Both the position numbers and the translations under genes were made by a program. Of a DNA stretch of 64,000 bases, positions 16,154 to 25,438 are shown in pieces; within the stretch, counting starts at the first letter, position 1; every line of letters starts with the position of its first letter. The DNA is from Flagellimonas aequoris (GTDB lineage Bacteria > Bacteroidota > Bacteroidia > Flavobacteriales > Flavobacteriaceae). The stretch lies in assembly GCF_003584165.1 (NCBI RefSeq), contig NZ_QXFJ01000027.1, forward strand, positions 124,001-188,000, written 5' to 3'. Below the pieces are notes generated by a model. It made no database searches. It was not told where the DNA came from and saw nothing but the letters and a program-made list of their open reading frames with translations.

Positions 16154-16380
16154 TACGCGTCGTATCTTGCCACTTCACGATCGTAAAAAGCAGTAGCCGC
16201 CTCGATCAGACTTTCGGCTTCTTCCATCAAATCCGCTTCGTCCTCTTTGGAGAATTCCTCCATCCATTCCACTTCATCATTTTCCAAATTGATGATAAAA
16301 CGCGGGTATTCGGTATGGACAATGAAAATGGCCTCGGGATAGTCTGTATTGTCGGCCAATAAAAATTTAGGTAGTTCCAT
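16153..16380 (-). CDS. Small acidic conserved protein
   Basis: 75 residues, cytoplasmic, very acidic (ENDEVEWMEEFSKEDEADLM). The first half reads as beta strands (EAIFIVHTEYPRFIINLEND), the second as a helix with the EAESLIEAATAFYDRE segment. No family recognised. It overlaps the PAP2 gene by one base (TAATG), so the two are coupled. MATE exporter gene lies just upstream on the same strand, 31 bases away, and could be the first gene of the unit. Confidence 0.75.
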   Translation of the reverse strand: MELPKFLLADNTDYPEAIFIVHTEYPRFIINLENDEVEWMEEFSKEDEADLMEEAESLIEAATAFYDREVARYDA

Positions 16381-16411
16381 GTGTTATCAATTTGGACCCA
16401 AACGGGTATTT

Positions 16412-17779
16412 TTATTCAGATATCAATTTTTGGGTCAAATACTTAAACCGAAGATACAACATTACGGCCGATGCAGTGAGCCCAAGAAGCAATCCAATCC
16501 AGATTCCAGTACTGGTCAAATCTGTGTATAGACCCAAATAAAAAGAAGCAGGAAAACCGATGAGCCAATAAGCGATGAAGGTTATCAACATGGGAACCTT
16601 TACATCCTGCAAACCACGGAGAGCCCCCAAGACCACCACTTGCAAACCATCTGAAATTTGAAAGAAAGCCGCCACCAACAACAATTTGGCTGCGATGATA
16701 ATCACTTCTGTATTGTCCATTTGATTGGCAATATCGTCCACATCCAAGTAAATAGTGGGGAACCAATGCCTACCCACTAAAAAGAGTGTGGCAAAAACGA
16801 TTTCCAAGATAAGTGTCAAGAAAAATATGGACTCGGCGATACGCTTCAATTCCTTGAAATTTTGGAGCCCTTTCTGGTTACCCACACGGATCATGGCCGC
16901 CACGCTGAGTCCCATACCCACCATAAAGGTCATGCTGCTCAGGTTCAAGGCAATTTGGTTAGCCGCTTGGGCGTTTTTACCCAGTACCCCACTCAACCAA
17001 ATGGCAGCCGTAAATATGGCCACCTCAAAAAACATCTGCATGGACGATGGAAAACCCAGACTGATGATTTTATTGATCATCTTTTTTTCAATAATCTTGA
17101 AATTGAAATGGGTCACGTAGGGCCTGAATTTTTCCCGACGGTTCAATAAAAACCAAATAAACAATACCATGATGGCCCGTGAGGCCAACGTACCGATGGC
17201 CGCCCCAACCACGCCCAGTTTAGGAAACCCGAAGGAACCAAAAATGAACAGGTAGTTAAGGGTGATGTTCACCACATTCGCCAAAATGGTGGCATACATG
17301 GGGTATTTGGTTTGGGAAAGTCCTTCCGAAAATTGTTTGAACGCCTGAAACATGATCAAGGGCACTAGTGAAAAGGCTACAAGCTCCAAGTAAGGGACGG
17401 CCAGTTCCACCACTTCAGGTGGCTGTTCCATATGATGCAACAGAGGTTTGCAAAGCAAAATGATTCCGAAAAGAGAGAGCCCCAAAAGTGTACAAAGTAC
17501 CAAGCCATGTTTTAGGGCATTCTTGCCCGCTGCCTGATTTCCTGCCCCATCCGCCTCTGCCACCAAGGGTGTTATGGCCGTGGAAAAACCAATACCCAGC
17601 GACATGGCAATGAACACAAAACTATTCCCCAAGGAAACAGCGGCCAACTCTGTAGGTCCCAATTGGCCCACCATGATATTATCGGCGAAAGCCACAAACG
17701 TATGCCCCAACATCCCCAAAATAACGGGATAGGACAACTTTAGGTTATAGGCGAATTCTTTGGTGTACTGCTGAAACAA
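16412..17779 (-). CDS. MATE family multidrug/Na+ exporter (NorM type)
   Basis: 455 residues with twelve transmembrane helices in two six-helix halves. The N-terminal part KLSYPVILGMLGHTFVAFAD with MVGQLGPTELAAVSLGNS is the standard MATE opening, and the second half repeats it with SLGFPSSMQMFFEVAIFTAA. These proteins exchange cationic compounds for Na+ or H+. The substrate cannot be deduced. No regulator is next to it. Confidence 0.93.
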   Translation of the reverse strand: MFQQYTKEFAYNLKLSYPVILGMLGHTFVAFADNIMVGQLGPTELAAVSLGNSFVFIAMSLGIGFSTAITPLVAEADGAGNQAAGKNALKHGLVLCTLLGLSLFGIILLCKPLLHHMEQPPEVVELAVPYLELVAFSLVPLIMFQAFKQFSEGLSQTKYPMYATILANVVNITLNYLFIFGSFGFPKLGVVGAAIGTLASRAIMVLFIWFLLNRREKFRPYVTHFNFKIIEKKMINKIISLGFPSSMQMFFEVAIFTAAIWLSGVLGKNAQAANQIALNLSSMTFMVGMGLSVAAMIRVGNQKGLQNFKELKRIAESIFFLTLILEIVFATLFLVGRHWFPTIYLDVDDIANQMDNTEVIIIAAKLLLVAAFFQISDGLQVVVLGALRGLQDVKVPMLITFIAYWLIGFPASFYLGLYTDLTSTGIWIGLLLGLTASAVMLYLRFKYLTQKLISE

Positions 17780-17870
17780 AACGGATACGTATGAAAAGAT
17801 GGCAAATATAGCTAGTTTGACAAAACAATGAAGTCAAACTGACATAAGCTAAAGGATAAATTATAGTGCA

Positions 17871-18644
17871 TCACAGTCCTTTGGCCTCTTCCCAAAAAAC
17901 ATCCATTTCAGCCAAGGTCATGTCCTTAAGGCTCTTTCCTGAGGCTTTTGCTTTTTCTTCCAAATACTGGAAACGCTTGATGAATTTTTTATTGGTCCGT
18001 TCCAGCGCATTCTCTGGATTGACGTTTAAAAACCTGGCATAATTGACCATGGAAAACAACACATCCCCAAACTCGGACTCCATTTTATCGGCATCGTTGG
18101 CCTTCACTTCTTCCTGAAGCTCACCCAATTCCTCTTTCAATTTTTCAAAAACCTGTTCGGGATGTTCCCAATCGAAACCTACACCGGCCACCTTTTCTTG
18201 GATTCGGTTGGCCTTTACCAAGGCTGGTAAACTATTGGGCACGCCTTCGAGCACACTTTTTTTGCCTTCCTTCAGTTTGATGTTTTCCCAATTCTGTTTC
18301 ACTTCCTCTTCATTTTCCACCTTCACATCACCATAAATATGGGGATGGCGGTTGATCAATTTCTCACAGATACCGTTGGCCACATCGGCAATATCAAAGT
18401 CTTGGGTCTCCGAACCGATCTTGGCATAAAAGACAATGTGAAGCAATAGATCACCCAATTCCTTTTTTACTTCCTCAAGATCGTTGTCCAGAATGGCATC
18501 CCCAAGTTCGTAGGTTTCTTCAATGGTCAGATGCCGAAGGGTTTGCATGGTCTGCTTTTTGTCCCAAGGGCATTGCTCCCGTAACTCGTCCATGATGTTC
18601 AACAGTCGTTCAAATGCCTTTAGCTGCTCTGATCTTGCGTTCAT
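17871..18644 (-). CDS. mazG: Nucleoside triphosphate pyrophosphohydrolase MazG
   Basis: 257 residues with the two tandem MazG domains of the long form. It hydrolyses NTPs and dNTPs to NMP and PPi, cleaning non-canonical nucleotides and lowering ppGpp under stress. The first domain has CPWDKKQTMQTLRHLTIEE and TYELGDAI followed by EEVKKELGDLLLHIVFYAKI; the second has LGELQEEVKANDADKMESEF with GDVLFSMVNYARFL. The metal-binding EExxE/ExxD residues are present in both. Single gene. Confidence 0.95.
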   Translation of the reverse strand: MNARSEQLKAFERLLNIMDELREQCPWDKKQTMQTLRHLTIEETYELGDAILDNDLEEVKKELGDLLLHIVFYAKIGSETQDFDIADVANGICEKLINRHPHIYGDVKVENEEEVKQNWENIKLKEGKKSVLEGVPNSLPALVKANRIQEKVAGVGFDWEHPEQVFEKLKEELGELQEEVKANDADKMESEFGDVLFSMVNYARFLNVNPENALERTNKKFIKRFQYLEEKAKASGKSLKDMTLAEMDVFWEEAKGL

Positions 18645-18783
18645 CTATAAAATTTTAGTCAAAAGTACAAATCCCATATTTTAGGACATGTTGGATTTTG
18701 GGCATTTTTGGGCAACTTTTCAACGCCTTTTAAAAAATTGATGCGAAAAGCAACGAGTAGTCAACGATCCATACCATAAATTG

Positions 18784-18791
18784 TATTTTTG
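18784..18791 (+). promoter_or_regulatory. -7 box before the SGNH hydrolase gene
   Basis: TATTTTTG matches the Bacteroidetes TAnnTTTG box, 18 bases before the ATG at 18810. No convincing -33 TTG at the right distance, hence low confidence. Confidence 0.35.
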
Positions 18792-18809
18792 GGAGAAACA
18801 TTCCAATCC

Positions 18810-19454
18810 ATGAGAAAGATCCTTTTAGCATTTTTACTGATTTCATCCATTGGATATTCCCAAACTTCCAAGCCTTTTGAAAGTGAAGTGAAGGACATTC
18901 AGATAAAAAATGACAGTCTGTGGGACTCCACCAAGCCGGCCATCGTGTTCACGGGTAGTTCCAGCATACGATTTTGGAACGATGTGCAAGAACGTTTCCC
19001 ACAGCATCAAGTATTGAACACGGGGTTCGGAGGATCTCAATTTTCAGACCTGGAACTTTACCTGAACGAATTGATCTTGAACTACAATCCAGTAAAAGTG
19101 TTCATTTATGAAGGGGATAACGATATTTTCGCCAAGAAAAGCCCTCGAAAAATTCTGGGGACCGCAGAAGGAATTTTGGCGCAGTTACAACAAAAAAATC
19201 CAACTATGGAAATTGTGCTCATCTCGGCAAAGCCTAGCATTTCAAGATGGCACTATCGCGGAAAATACCGAAGGTTAAACCGAAAACTGAGCAAATTGGC
19301 CAGTGAACTGCAAAGAGTTGATTTTGTGGATGTTTGGTATCCCATGTTGGACAAGAGAAAGGTAAAACAGGACATCTTTGTGGAAGATGGATTGCATATG
19401 AACAAAAAAGGGTATGACATCTGGTATGAGACCCTTAAAGATTACATAGACTAA
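18810..19454 (+). CDS. Exported SGNH/GDSL-family hydrolase
   Basis: 214 residues with a signal peptide (KILLAFLLISSIGYSQ). The SGNH blocks are visible: GSSSIRFW (block I, nucleophile Ser), LNTGFGGSQ (block II), YEGDNDI (block III, GxND) and DGLHMNKKGY (block V, Asp/His). Such enzymes deacylate or deacetylate sugars and lipids in the periplasm or outside. I start at ATG 18810 so that the signal peptide is first; the frame has an ATG seven codons upstream at 18789. A GH20 hexosaminidase lipoprotein follows after 13 bases, so the pair may degrade acetylated aminosugar polymers such as chitin or peptidoglycan fragments (inference). Confidence 0.88.
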   Translation: MRKILLAFLLISSIGYSQTSKPFESEVKDIQIKNDSLWDSTKPAIVFTGSSSIRFWNDVQERFPQHQVLNTGFGGSQFSDLELYLNELILNYNPVKVFIYEGDNDIFAKKSPRKILGTAEGILAQLQQKNPTMEIVLISAKPSISRWHYRGKYRRLNRKLSKLASELQRVDFVDVWYPMLDKRKVKQDIFVEDGLHMNKKGYDIWYETLKDYID

Positions 19455-19467
19455 AAACTGAACAAAC

Positions 19468-21042
19468 GTGATTAAAAAAACCCTTTTGCTGTTCACCGCA
19501 GTACTCTGCATGGCAGCATGCCAAACCGAAAAAAAGGAAATCAACTTCCCAAAAACCGACTTGGCCAGCGCCCCTTTGATCCCAAAACCAGTCAAGACCA
19601 TTGCCACGCATACAGCTTTTGGGTTGGATAGTAGCACGGTAATCTACACCACGACCACAGATCCACAATTTGAAAAAGTGGGCAAGTTTCTTTCTGAAAA
19701 AATAAAGGGAAAAACAGGATTGGATCTTATGGTGAACGCTTCCCCCGATGGTGGAACCGGGCGACTGATCTACATCAACCAATCCGATAGTACAGCTCTG
19801 GAAACACCGGAATCCTATCAACTCTACATTAAAAAAGACTCCATTTTGTTGAATGCCAAAACAGCGGCAGGAGCTTTTCGGGGTATCCAGACCTTGAGAC
19901 AACTCATTCCCGAAAAAAGCAACGACACCCTAACGGACCATCCTTTATGGGTAATTCCGTCGGGAAAGATCATGGACTCGCCCAAATATGGACATCGTGG
20001 TGCCATGCTGGATGTAGCGAGACATTTCTTCACTTTGGACGAAGTAAAAAAATATATGGATGCCCTAGCTTATTACAAGTTCAACATCCTGCACCTGCAT
20101 CTTTCCGATGACCAGGGATGGCGAATCGAAATCAAATCCTGGCCCAAACTGACCGAGGTAGGTGGTGCTACCGAAGTAGGTGGTGGCGAGGGTGGTTTTT
20201 ACACCCAGGAAGAATACAAGGAATTGGTACAATATGCGGCGGACAGGCATATCACCATTATCCCTGAAATCGATATGCCCGGACATACCAATGCGGCATC
20301 GTTCAGCTATCCTTTCTTGAACGGGAATGGTAAAAAATTGGAGGCCTACACCGGAACCCACGTAGGTTTTAGCACTTTTGATGCCCAAAAGGATACGGTT
20401 TATGCCTTTTTGGATGATGTGATTGGTGAGATTGCGGCAATCACCCCTGGTCCCTACTTCCATATTGGAGGGGACGAAAGCCATTCCACCAAAAAAAGTG
20501 ACTACATCCATTTTGTGGAAAAGGTGGAGAAAATTGTCCAAAAACATGGCAAGACCATGATTGGTTGGAATGAAATCGCACAGGCTAAAATTGCCCCAAC
20601 ATCCATTGCCCAGCTTTGGAACGAACCCCACAATGCCATAAGGGCAGCGGAAAACGGGTCTAAAATTATTCTGTCACCTGCCGTAAAGGTCTATTTGGAT
20701 ATGCAATACGACTCCCTTACCAAATTGGGATTACACTGGGCGGCATACATTCCTGTGGATGAAAGTTACAATTGGAATCCCGAAACCTATGTGGAAGGAC
20801 TTCCGAAAGAAAGTATTTTAGGTGTGGAGGCCCCATTATGGTCAGAAACCATCAGCAACAGTGCAGAGCTGGAATACTTAGCTTTTCCCCGCATTATAGG
20901 AGTTGCCGAGTTGGGATGGTCCTCCAGTGAAAACCTAAATTGGGATGACTACAAAGTACGTTTGGCCCAACAGGTGCCCTATCTAAAAGAAATGAACATC
21001 AATTTCTACCCCACCAAATTGGTGGATTGGGAAAAGGAATGA
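19468..21042 (+). CDS. Beta-N-acetylhexosaminidase (GH20) lipoprotein
   Basis: Cleaves terminal N-acetylglucosamine or N-acetylgalactosamine residues. 524 residues starting at GTG 19468: lipoprotein signal peptide with TAVLCMAAC, lipid Cys at 18; an N-terminal alpha/beta GH20b domain (about residues 35-160); then the GH20 TIM barrel with HLHLSDDQGWRIEI and the catalytic pair in HIGGDES (Asp336, Glu337). The substrate-binding WNEIAQ and VEAPLWSET segments follow. Paired with the SGNH hydrolase 13 bases upstream. It ends flush against the stop of the convergent DUF5606 gene. Confidence 0.95.
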   Translation: MIKKTLLLFTAVLCMAACQTEKKEINFPKTDLASAPLIPKPVKTIATHTAFGLDSSTVIYTTTTDPQFEKVGKFLSEKIKGKTGLDLMVNASPDGGTGRLIYINQSDSTALETPESYQLYIKKDSILLNAKTAAGAFRGIQTLRQLIPEKSNDTLTDHPLWVIPSGKIMDSPKYGHRGAMLDVARHFFTLDEVKKYMDALAYYKFNILHLHLSDDQGWRIEIKSWPKLTEVGGATEVGGGEGGFYTQEEYKELVQYAADRHITIIPEIDMPGHTNAASFSYPFLNGNGKKLEAYTGTHVGFSTFDAQKDTVYAFLDDVIGEIAAITPGPYFHIGGDESHSTKKSDYIHFVEKVEKIVQKHGKTMIGWNEIAQAKIAPTSIAQLWNEPHNAIRAAENGSKIILSPAVKVYLDMQYDSLTKLGLHWAAYIPVDESYNWNPETYVEGLPKESILGVEAPLWSETISNSAELEYLAFPRIIGVAELGWSSSENLNWDDYKVRLAQQVPYLKEMNINFYPTKLVDWEKE

Positions 21043-21486
21043 TTATTCCTCCTCCTTGGAGGCCTCTACAGCAGTAGGTTCCTCACCATCCTTCTCTTCA
21101 ACAAAGTCAGTAATGTTGTTGTCTAGAAGGATGTTGTACCACTGTACGATTTTTTTGATGTCACTCGCATAGACCCTGTCTTCATCATAGTTGGGAAGGA
21201 TTTCGAAGAAGTATTCCTCCAACTCGATTTTATCGGCCTTGTGACTGATGGATGTTTTCTTGCCACCTTCCTTTTCCTTTATCTTTTGGAACACTTCCCT
21301 TAAGGGAACTTCTTCTTCCAAAGTATAGATGGCAATTTCTGAAAGTACACTTACATTGCTGCGGATGCCAACGGTAACACGCTTGCCATCCAACAGGGAT
21401 TCACCAACAAAACCACTTCTTGTTTGGGTGAGTAATTTGTAAAGTCCAGGTTTTCCACCTATAGATAAAATCTTGTCCAATGCCAT
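21043..21486 (-). CDS. DUF5606 domain protein
   Basis: 147 residues, soluble. It opens with MALDKILSIGGKPGLYKLLT and continues TRSGFVGESLLDGKRVTVG, the signature of the Bacteroidetes-specific DUF5606 family, followed by an SLSEIAIYTLEE-like region with VPLREVFQKIKEKEGGKK, and a variable acidic tail. No activity known. In many Bacteroidetes it lies next to def and ruvX as here (21541 and 22135), possibly one operon, which suggests a housekeeping role. Confidence 0.88.
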   Translation of the reverse strand: MALDKILSIGGKPGLYKLLTQTRSGFVGESLLDGKRVTVGIRSNVSVLSEIAIYTLEEEVPLREVFQKIKEKEGGKKTSISHKADKIELEEYFFEILPNYDEDRVYASDIKKIVQWYNILLDNNITDFVEEKDGEEPTAVEASKEEE

Positions 21487-21540
21487 GTAGTATTATTTAT
21501 TGCGGGCAAAAATATGTTTTTATCGCAAACTGCGATTTTT

Positions 21541-22131
21541 TTAACGTCCTTTTTTGATGTTGGGAAACTTCATTTTGTATTCCACATCAATCTTTCCTTT
21601 GGAAATTTTATCGAGGCGGCTTTTCAACAAGCGTTTTTTAAGGGATGAAAGTTTATCCGTAAAAAGTATGCCTTCAATATGATCATACTCGTGTTGGATC
21701 ACCCGTGCCAAAAGCCCATCATAGGTTTCGGTATGAGAAACAAAGTTTTCATCCATATACTGAATGGTGATCTCTGGTTTACGTTTAACGTCCTCACGGA
21801 TATCGGGAATGCTCAGACACCCTTCGTTAAAATCCCATTCCTTGCCATTTTCGGCTTCGATTTTGGCATTGATGAACACTTTTTTGAAACCTTTGAGCTG
21901 TTCCTGTTCTTCTTTGTCCAATTCCTCATCATCCCCGAACGGAGCGGTATCCACTACGAATAAGCGTATGGGCAAGCCCACTTGTGGGGCGGCCAGACCT
22001 ACCCCATGGGCATTGTACATGGTCTCCCACATGTTCGTGATCAATTCTTCAAGTTTTGGATATTCCTGTGTGATATCCTTTGCCACTTTACGTAGAACGG
22101 GGTCACCGTATGCCACAATGGGTAAAATCAT
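21541..22131 (-). CDS. def: Peptide deformylase
   Basis: Removes the formyl group from the N-terminal methionine of new proteins; metal (Fe2+) enzyme. The three motifs are intact: GVGLAAPQVG (residues 43-52), EGCLSIP with metal Cys105, and QHEYDHIEG with His147, Glu148 and His151. 196 residues. The stop of the upstream ruvX gene is only three bases before the start, so the two are cotranscribed, with the DUF5606 gene downstream. Confidence 0.97.
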   Translation of the reverse strand: MILPIVAYGDPVLRKVAKDITQEYPKLEELITNMWETMYNAHGVGLAAPQVGLPIRLFVVDTAPFGDDEELDKEEQEQLKGFKKVFINAKIEAENGKEWDFNEGCLSIPDIREDVKRKPEITIQYMDENFVSHTETYDGLLARVIQHEYDHIEGILFTDKLSSLKKRLLKSRLDKISKGKIDVEYKMKFPNIKKGR

Positions 22132-22134
22132 AAA

Positions 22135-22545
22135 CTAAAATCTGTTAAGGTATGCCTGCAATATAAGCGTGGCACTAATTTCATCAACCAAGGCCTTGTC
22201 CCTGCGTTTTTTCTTTTTCACCCCACTGTCCAACATGGACTGGAACGCCATTTTAGAGGTAAACCGCTCATCTTGTCGTTCCACTGGAATGGCGGGAAAC
22301 ACGGCCATCAACTTCTTCAAAAATCCTTGGATAAGCTCTTCTGACTCCGACGGGGAATTATCCATCTGTTTGGGTTGTCCGACCACAAAACGTTCCACTG
22401 TCTCTTCCTTGAGATACTTCTCCAGAAACGGGATCAGTTCCTTGGTCTCAACGGTAGTAAGTCCGGAGGCAATCAATTGCAGTTCATCGGTCACCGCAAT
22501 TCCCGTCCTAATCTTACCATAATCCAAAGCCAAAATTCTCGCCAA
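22135..22545 (-). CDS. ruvX: Putative pre-16S rRNA nuclease YqgF / RuvX
   Basis: 136 residues with the RNase H fold of the YqgF family. Motif I MARILALDYGKIRTGIAV carries the first catalytic Asp; VVGQPKQMDN and DERFTSKMAF with the KKKKRRDKALVDEISATLIL end match the family. Members process the 5' end of 16S rRNA and may resolve Holliday junctions. Immediately upstream of def. Confidence 0.93.
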   Translation of the reverse strand: MARILALDYGKIRTGIAVTDELQLIASGLTTVETKELIPFLEKYLKEETVERFVVGQPKQMDNSPSESEELIQGFLKKLMAVFPAIPVERQDERFTSKMAFQSMLDSGVKKKKRRDKALVDEISATLILQAYLNRF

Positions 22546-22620
22546 GACAATTTTTTGGCAAAAATAACCCTAAAAATGTTATGCCCTTAAAAATGACGGG
22601 CATTATTCTGGGGAGGGCCG

Positions 22621-22628
22621 TATCTTTG
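22621..22628 (+). promoter_or_regulatory. -7 box before dapD
   Basis: TATCTTTG fits TAnnTTTG and sits 17 bases before the dapD ATG at 22646. The -33 element is not clear. Confidence 0.45.
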
Positions 22629-22645
22629 CGAAAATTTTAAGAAAA

Positions 22646-23461
22646 ATGACCAATTTAAGGACGCTTATTGAAGAAGCATGGGACAATAGAGCATTATTGG
22701 AAGACGAAAGGACCCAAGTGGCCATACGGGAGGTGATCGACCTTATCGATATGGGAGAATTGCGCTGTGCAGAACCCACCAAGGATGGATGGCAGATCAA
22801 CGAATGGGTAAAAAAGGCCGTGGTACTTTATTTCCCCATCCAGAAAATGGAGGTCCTGGAAGCTGGCATTTTTGAATATCACGACAAGATTCCGCTCAAA
22901 AGGGGCTATCAGCAAAAAGGGGTTCGTGTGGTACCTCATGCGGTGGCCAGACATGGCGCATATATTTCCAGAGGAACCATTTTAATGCCCAGTTATGTGA
23001 ACATTGGTGCTTATGTGGATGAAGGCACCATGGTGGATACCTGGGCCACCGTCGGTAGCTGTGCCCAGATAGGCAAGAACGTCCATTTGAGTGGCGGTGT
23101 TGGTATCGGTGGAGTGTTGGAACCCTTACAAGCTGCTCCGGTAATCATTGAGGACAATGCCTTTATTGGATCACGCTGTATCGTTGTTGAAGGGGTAAGA
23201 GTTGAAAAGGAAGCCGTTTTGGGGGCCAACGTAGTGTTGACGGCTTCTACCAAAATTATTGATGTAACCGGTGATGAACCCATTGAACTAAAAGGTAGGG
23301 TGCCCGCACGTTCAGTTGTAATTCCAGGAAGTTATACCAAAAAATTCCCTGCAGGGGAGTTTCAAGTTCCCTGTGCCTTGATCATTGGGAAAAGAAAAGA
23401 AAGTACCGACAAGAAAACATCATTGAACAATGCGTTAAGGGAGCATGATGTAGCAGTATAA
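22646..23461 (+). CDS. dapD: Tetrahydrodipicolinate N-succinyltransferase
   Basis: Converts tetrahydrodipicolinate and succinyl-CoA to N-succinyl-2-amino-6-oxopimelate in the DAP/lysine pathway. 271 residues as usual: an N-terminal helical domain (RTLIEEAWDNRALLE) and a left-handed beta-helix of hexapeptide repeats from about residue 105, including VNIGAYVDEGTMVDTWATVG and SCAQIGKNVHLSGGVGIGGV. Single gene with promoter and terminator. LysA, the last enzyme of the pathway, is at 40772. Confidence 0.97.
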   Translation: MTNLRTLIEEAWDNRALLEDERTQVAIREVIDLIDMGELRCAEPTKDGWQINEWVKKAVVLYFPIQKMEVLEAGIFEYHDKIPLKRGYQQKGVRVVPHAVARHGAYISRGTILMPSYVNIGAYVDEGTMVDTWATVGSCAQIGKNVHLSGGVGIGGVLEPLQAAPVIIEDNAFIGSRCIVVEGVRVEKEAVLGANVVLTASTKIIDVTGDEPIELKGRVPARSVVIPGSYTKKFPAGEFQVPCALIIGKRKESTDKKTSLNNALREHDVAV

Positions 23462-23507
23462 TCCCATTGTATACAACTCTGAAAAGAGTATTCAATAATA
23501 ATTATGG

Positions 23508-23555
23508 AATAGGGTTGTTTTTTTCTGAAATGAGAAGCAACCCTATTTCTTTTTT
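23508..23555 (+). terminator. Terminator after dapD
   Basis: AATAGGGTTG (23508-23517) pairs perfectly with CAACCCTATT (23538-23547), then a T-rich run. The loop is long (20 bases). Confidence 0.7.
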
Positions 23556-23717
23556 GGCCTCTACAAGAAAAATGATTGTCCCAAAATTTAGATTTTAACA
23601 AAAAATCGGTAGGGAAAATGAAGACCTGATTGTTGTAAGAAAAATAAAGCAAGAAACAATTTTTGAGCTTTTTTTTTGTTATAGATTTGTAAATACCAAA
23701 ACACTACACCAATAAAT

Positions 23718-24521
23718 ATGGCTGGATTGAGCACCCCAAAGCAAAAATTATCAGCGCTGATCATCACCTACAATGAAATGGGTTACATTGAAAGATGTAT
23801 CGATTCCGTTTCCTTTGCAGATGAAATCATTGTGGTAGATTCTTTTAGTACTGACGGCACCTTTGAATATTTGACCGACCATCCCAAAGTGAAAGTGATA
23901 CAAAATCCTTTCGAGAATTTTACATCACAAAAATCCTTCACCCTGAAACAGGCGACAAATGATTGGGTCTTGTTTTTGGATGCCGATGAAGTGGTAACCA
24001 AATCCCTTCAAAAAGAAATCATCGCTACCATAAACAATCCTGAAGCCGATGAAGCCTATTGGTTCTACAGAAAATTCATGTTCCAAAACCAACCTCTTAA
24101 TTTTAGCGGTTGGCAGACCGATAAAAATCATAGACTTTTCAGAAAAAGCAAAGCATGTTTTACCGACAGAAAAATCGTCCATGAAACGTTGGAAGTAGAT
24201 GGAAAATCAGGAATCTTAAAAGAAAAACTGATCCATTACTGCTACAAGGATTACGAGGATTATAAAGGTAAGATGCTTAAATATGGCTGTCTTAAGGCCA
24301 AGGAGGACTTTTACAAGGAAAAGCACTTCAACTACCTCTTGATGATGATCAAGCCTGCGTGGAAATTTTTTAACCATTATGTCATCCGATTTGGATTTCT
24401 GGATGGAAAGCGTGGAATTACCATCTGTTACCTGAATGCCCTAGGAGTTTTGGAAAGGTTCAAGGAGCGTAAAAGATTGGAAAAAAAGAATGAGCTTGCC
24501 TATTATTTGGTAATGCCATAG
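23718..24521 (+). CDS. GT2 glycosyltransferase (WaaE/KdtX-like)
   Basis: 267 residues, single GT-A domain: KLSALIITYNEMGYIERCID, IIVVDSFSTDGT, and the DxD in VLFLDADEVV; then the acceptor half with FHNRRR-like positively charged HRLFRK and VHETLEV, as in the WaaE family of lipopolysaccharide-core glucosyltransferases. Acts in the cytoplasm on a lipid-A-core or other surface acceptor. It is convergent with a second GT2 gene and overlaps it by 19 bases at the 3' ends. The leader has TAGATTTG at 23682-23689 as a possible -7 box. Confidence 0.88.
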   Translation: MAGLSTPKQKLSALIITYNEMGYIERCIDSVSFADEIIVVDSFSTDGTFEYLTDHPKVKVIQNPFENFTSQKSFTLKQATNDWVLFLDADEVVTKSLQKEIIATINNPEADEAYWFYRKFMFQNQPLNFSGWQTDKNHRLFRKSKACFTDRKIVHETLEVDGKSGILKEKLIHYCYKDYEDYKGKMLKYGCLKAKEDFYKEKHFNYLLMMIKPAWKFFNHYVIRFGFLDGKRGITICYLNALGVLERFKERKRLEKKNELAYYLVMP

Positions 24522-25336
24522 TGGGTCCACACCACCTTTTGTGACTTGGTTTCCTTTCTAATGGACTGATTTTTGGCAATGGATTCCGGGGTTTTGTAAC
24601 CTCGCTTATGGTCCAAATGCACGCAAACCGCACTGTAGCGCAACTGTTTGGATTTGATCCCGAAATTAAACAATCGTTCCCCTAATTCCCGGTCCTGACC
24701 GCCATACTGCATACGTTCGTCAAAACCGTTCACATTCAGGATGTCCTTTTTCCAACCCGATGAGTTGTGCCCGTTCCAACTGGCATTGGTCGGGGTGAAC
24801 GTATTCAAAAACTTGGAAACAAAACCTTTGGCTGTGAGTTTGTTATTCTTAAAAGTCTTGGGAATCCCCATTTCCTTGAGCCATTGAATGTTGAAACAAT
24901 TCTGTTTCTCTATATCTTCCAAAGTGATCAACTTGGAAATGTTCATGGGCAACATATAATATCCCCCTGAAATAAAATAACCCGGTTCTTTGTTGATGTA
25001 ATGCACCTCCACAAAATCCTCCCTGGGAATACAATCCCCATCGGTCATGATGATGTATTCCGCATTGCAGGCTTCCACTGCCTTGTTCAAGATCCTTGAT
25101 TTTTGAAAACCATCGTCCTCTTGCCAAACATGGATAATCGGATAAAAAACCTGTTCGGAGAGCTCATCCAACAATGCTTTGGTCTTGGGACCCGAGCCAT
25201 CATCGGCGACCACTACCTCAAAATCCTTGAAAATTTGGCAATTGAAACCCCACAACACTTTCCTCAACCACTCCTCCGCGTTGTATGTGCTCACTATTAC
25301 TGAAATTTTTGGTGCTTCTTGTTCCATCGGGTTCAT
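24503..25336 (-). CDS. GT2 glycosyltransferase with GT7-like C-terminal region
   Basis: 277 residues, GT-A fold: ISVIVSTYNAEEWLRKVLWG, VVADDGSG, and the TDGDCIPREDFV metal site; the C-terminal part carries NGFDERMQYGGQDRELGERL, the galactosyltransferase-type segment that positions the acceptor. Cytoplasmic. Start may be ATG 25336 or the ATG three codons later (25327), since a -7 box TATTTTTG (minus strand, 25349-25342) is close. Convergent with the WaaE-like gene; both probably build surface polysaccharide. Confidence 0.88.
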   Translation of the reverse strand: MNPMEQEAPKISVIVSTYNAEEWLRKVLWGFNCQIFKDFEVVVADDGSGPKTKALLDELSEQVFYPIIHVWQEDDGFQKSRILNKAVEACNAEYIIMTDGDCIPREDFVEVHYINKEPGYFISGGYYMLPMNISKLITLEDIEKQNCFNIQWLKEMGIPKTFKNNKLTAKGFVSKFLNTFTPTNASWNGHNSSGWKKDILNVNGFDERMQYGGQDRELGERLFNFGIKSKQLRYSAVCVHLDHKRGYKTPESIAKNQSIRKETKSQKVVWTHYGITK

Positions 25337-25371
25337 TCTGGCAAAAATAACAAAGTCTGTAATTTATGGAA

Positions 25372-25379
25372 TAACTTTG
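25372..25379 (+). promoter_or_regulatory. -7 box before the Sua5 gene
   Basis: TAACTTTG matches TAnnTTTG, 59 bases before the ATG at 25439. A TTG -33 element is not evident. Confidence 0.35.
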
Positions 25380-25438
25380 CATAAAAGTATCTAAGACAAA
25401 AGTATTGTTAAACTGGGTTTTTAGCTGAAATAGACCAC

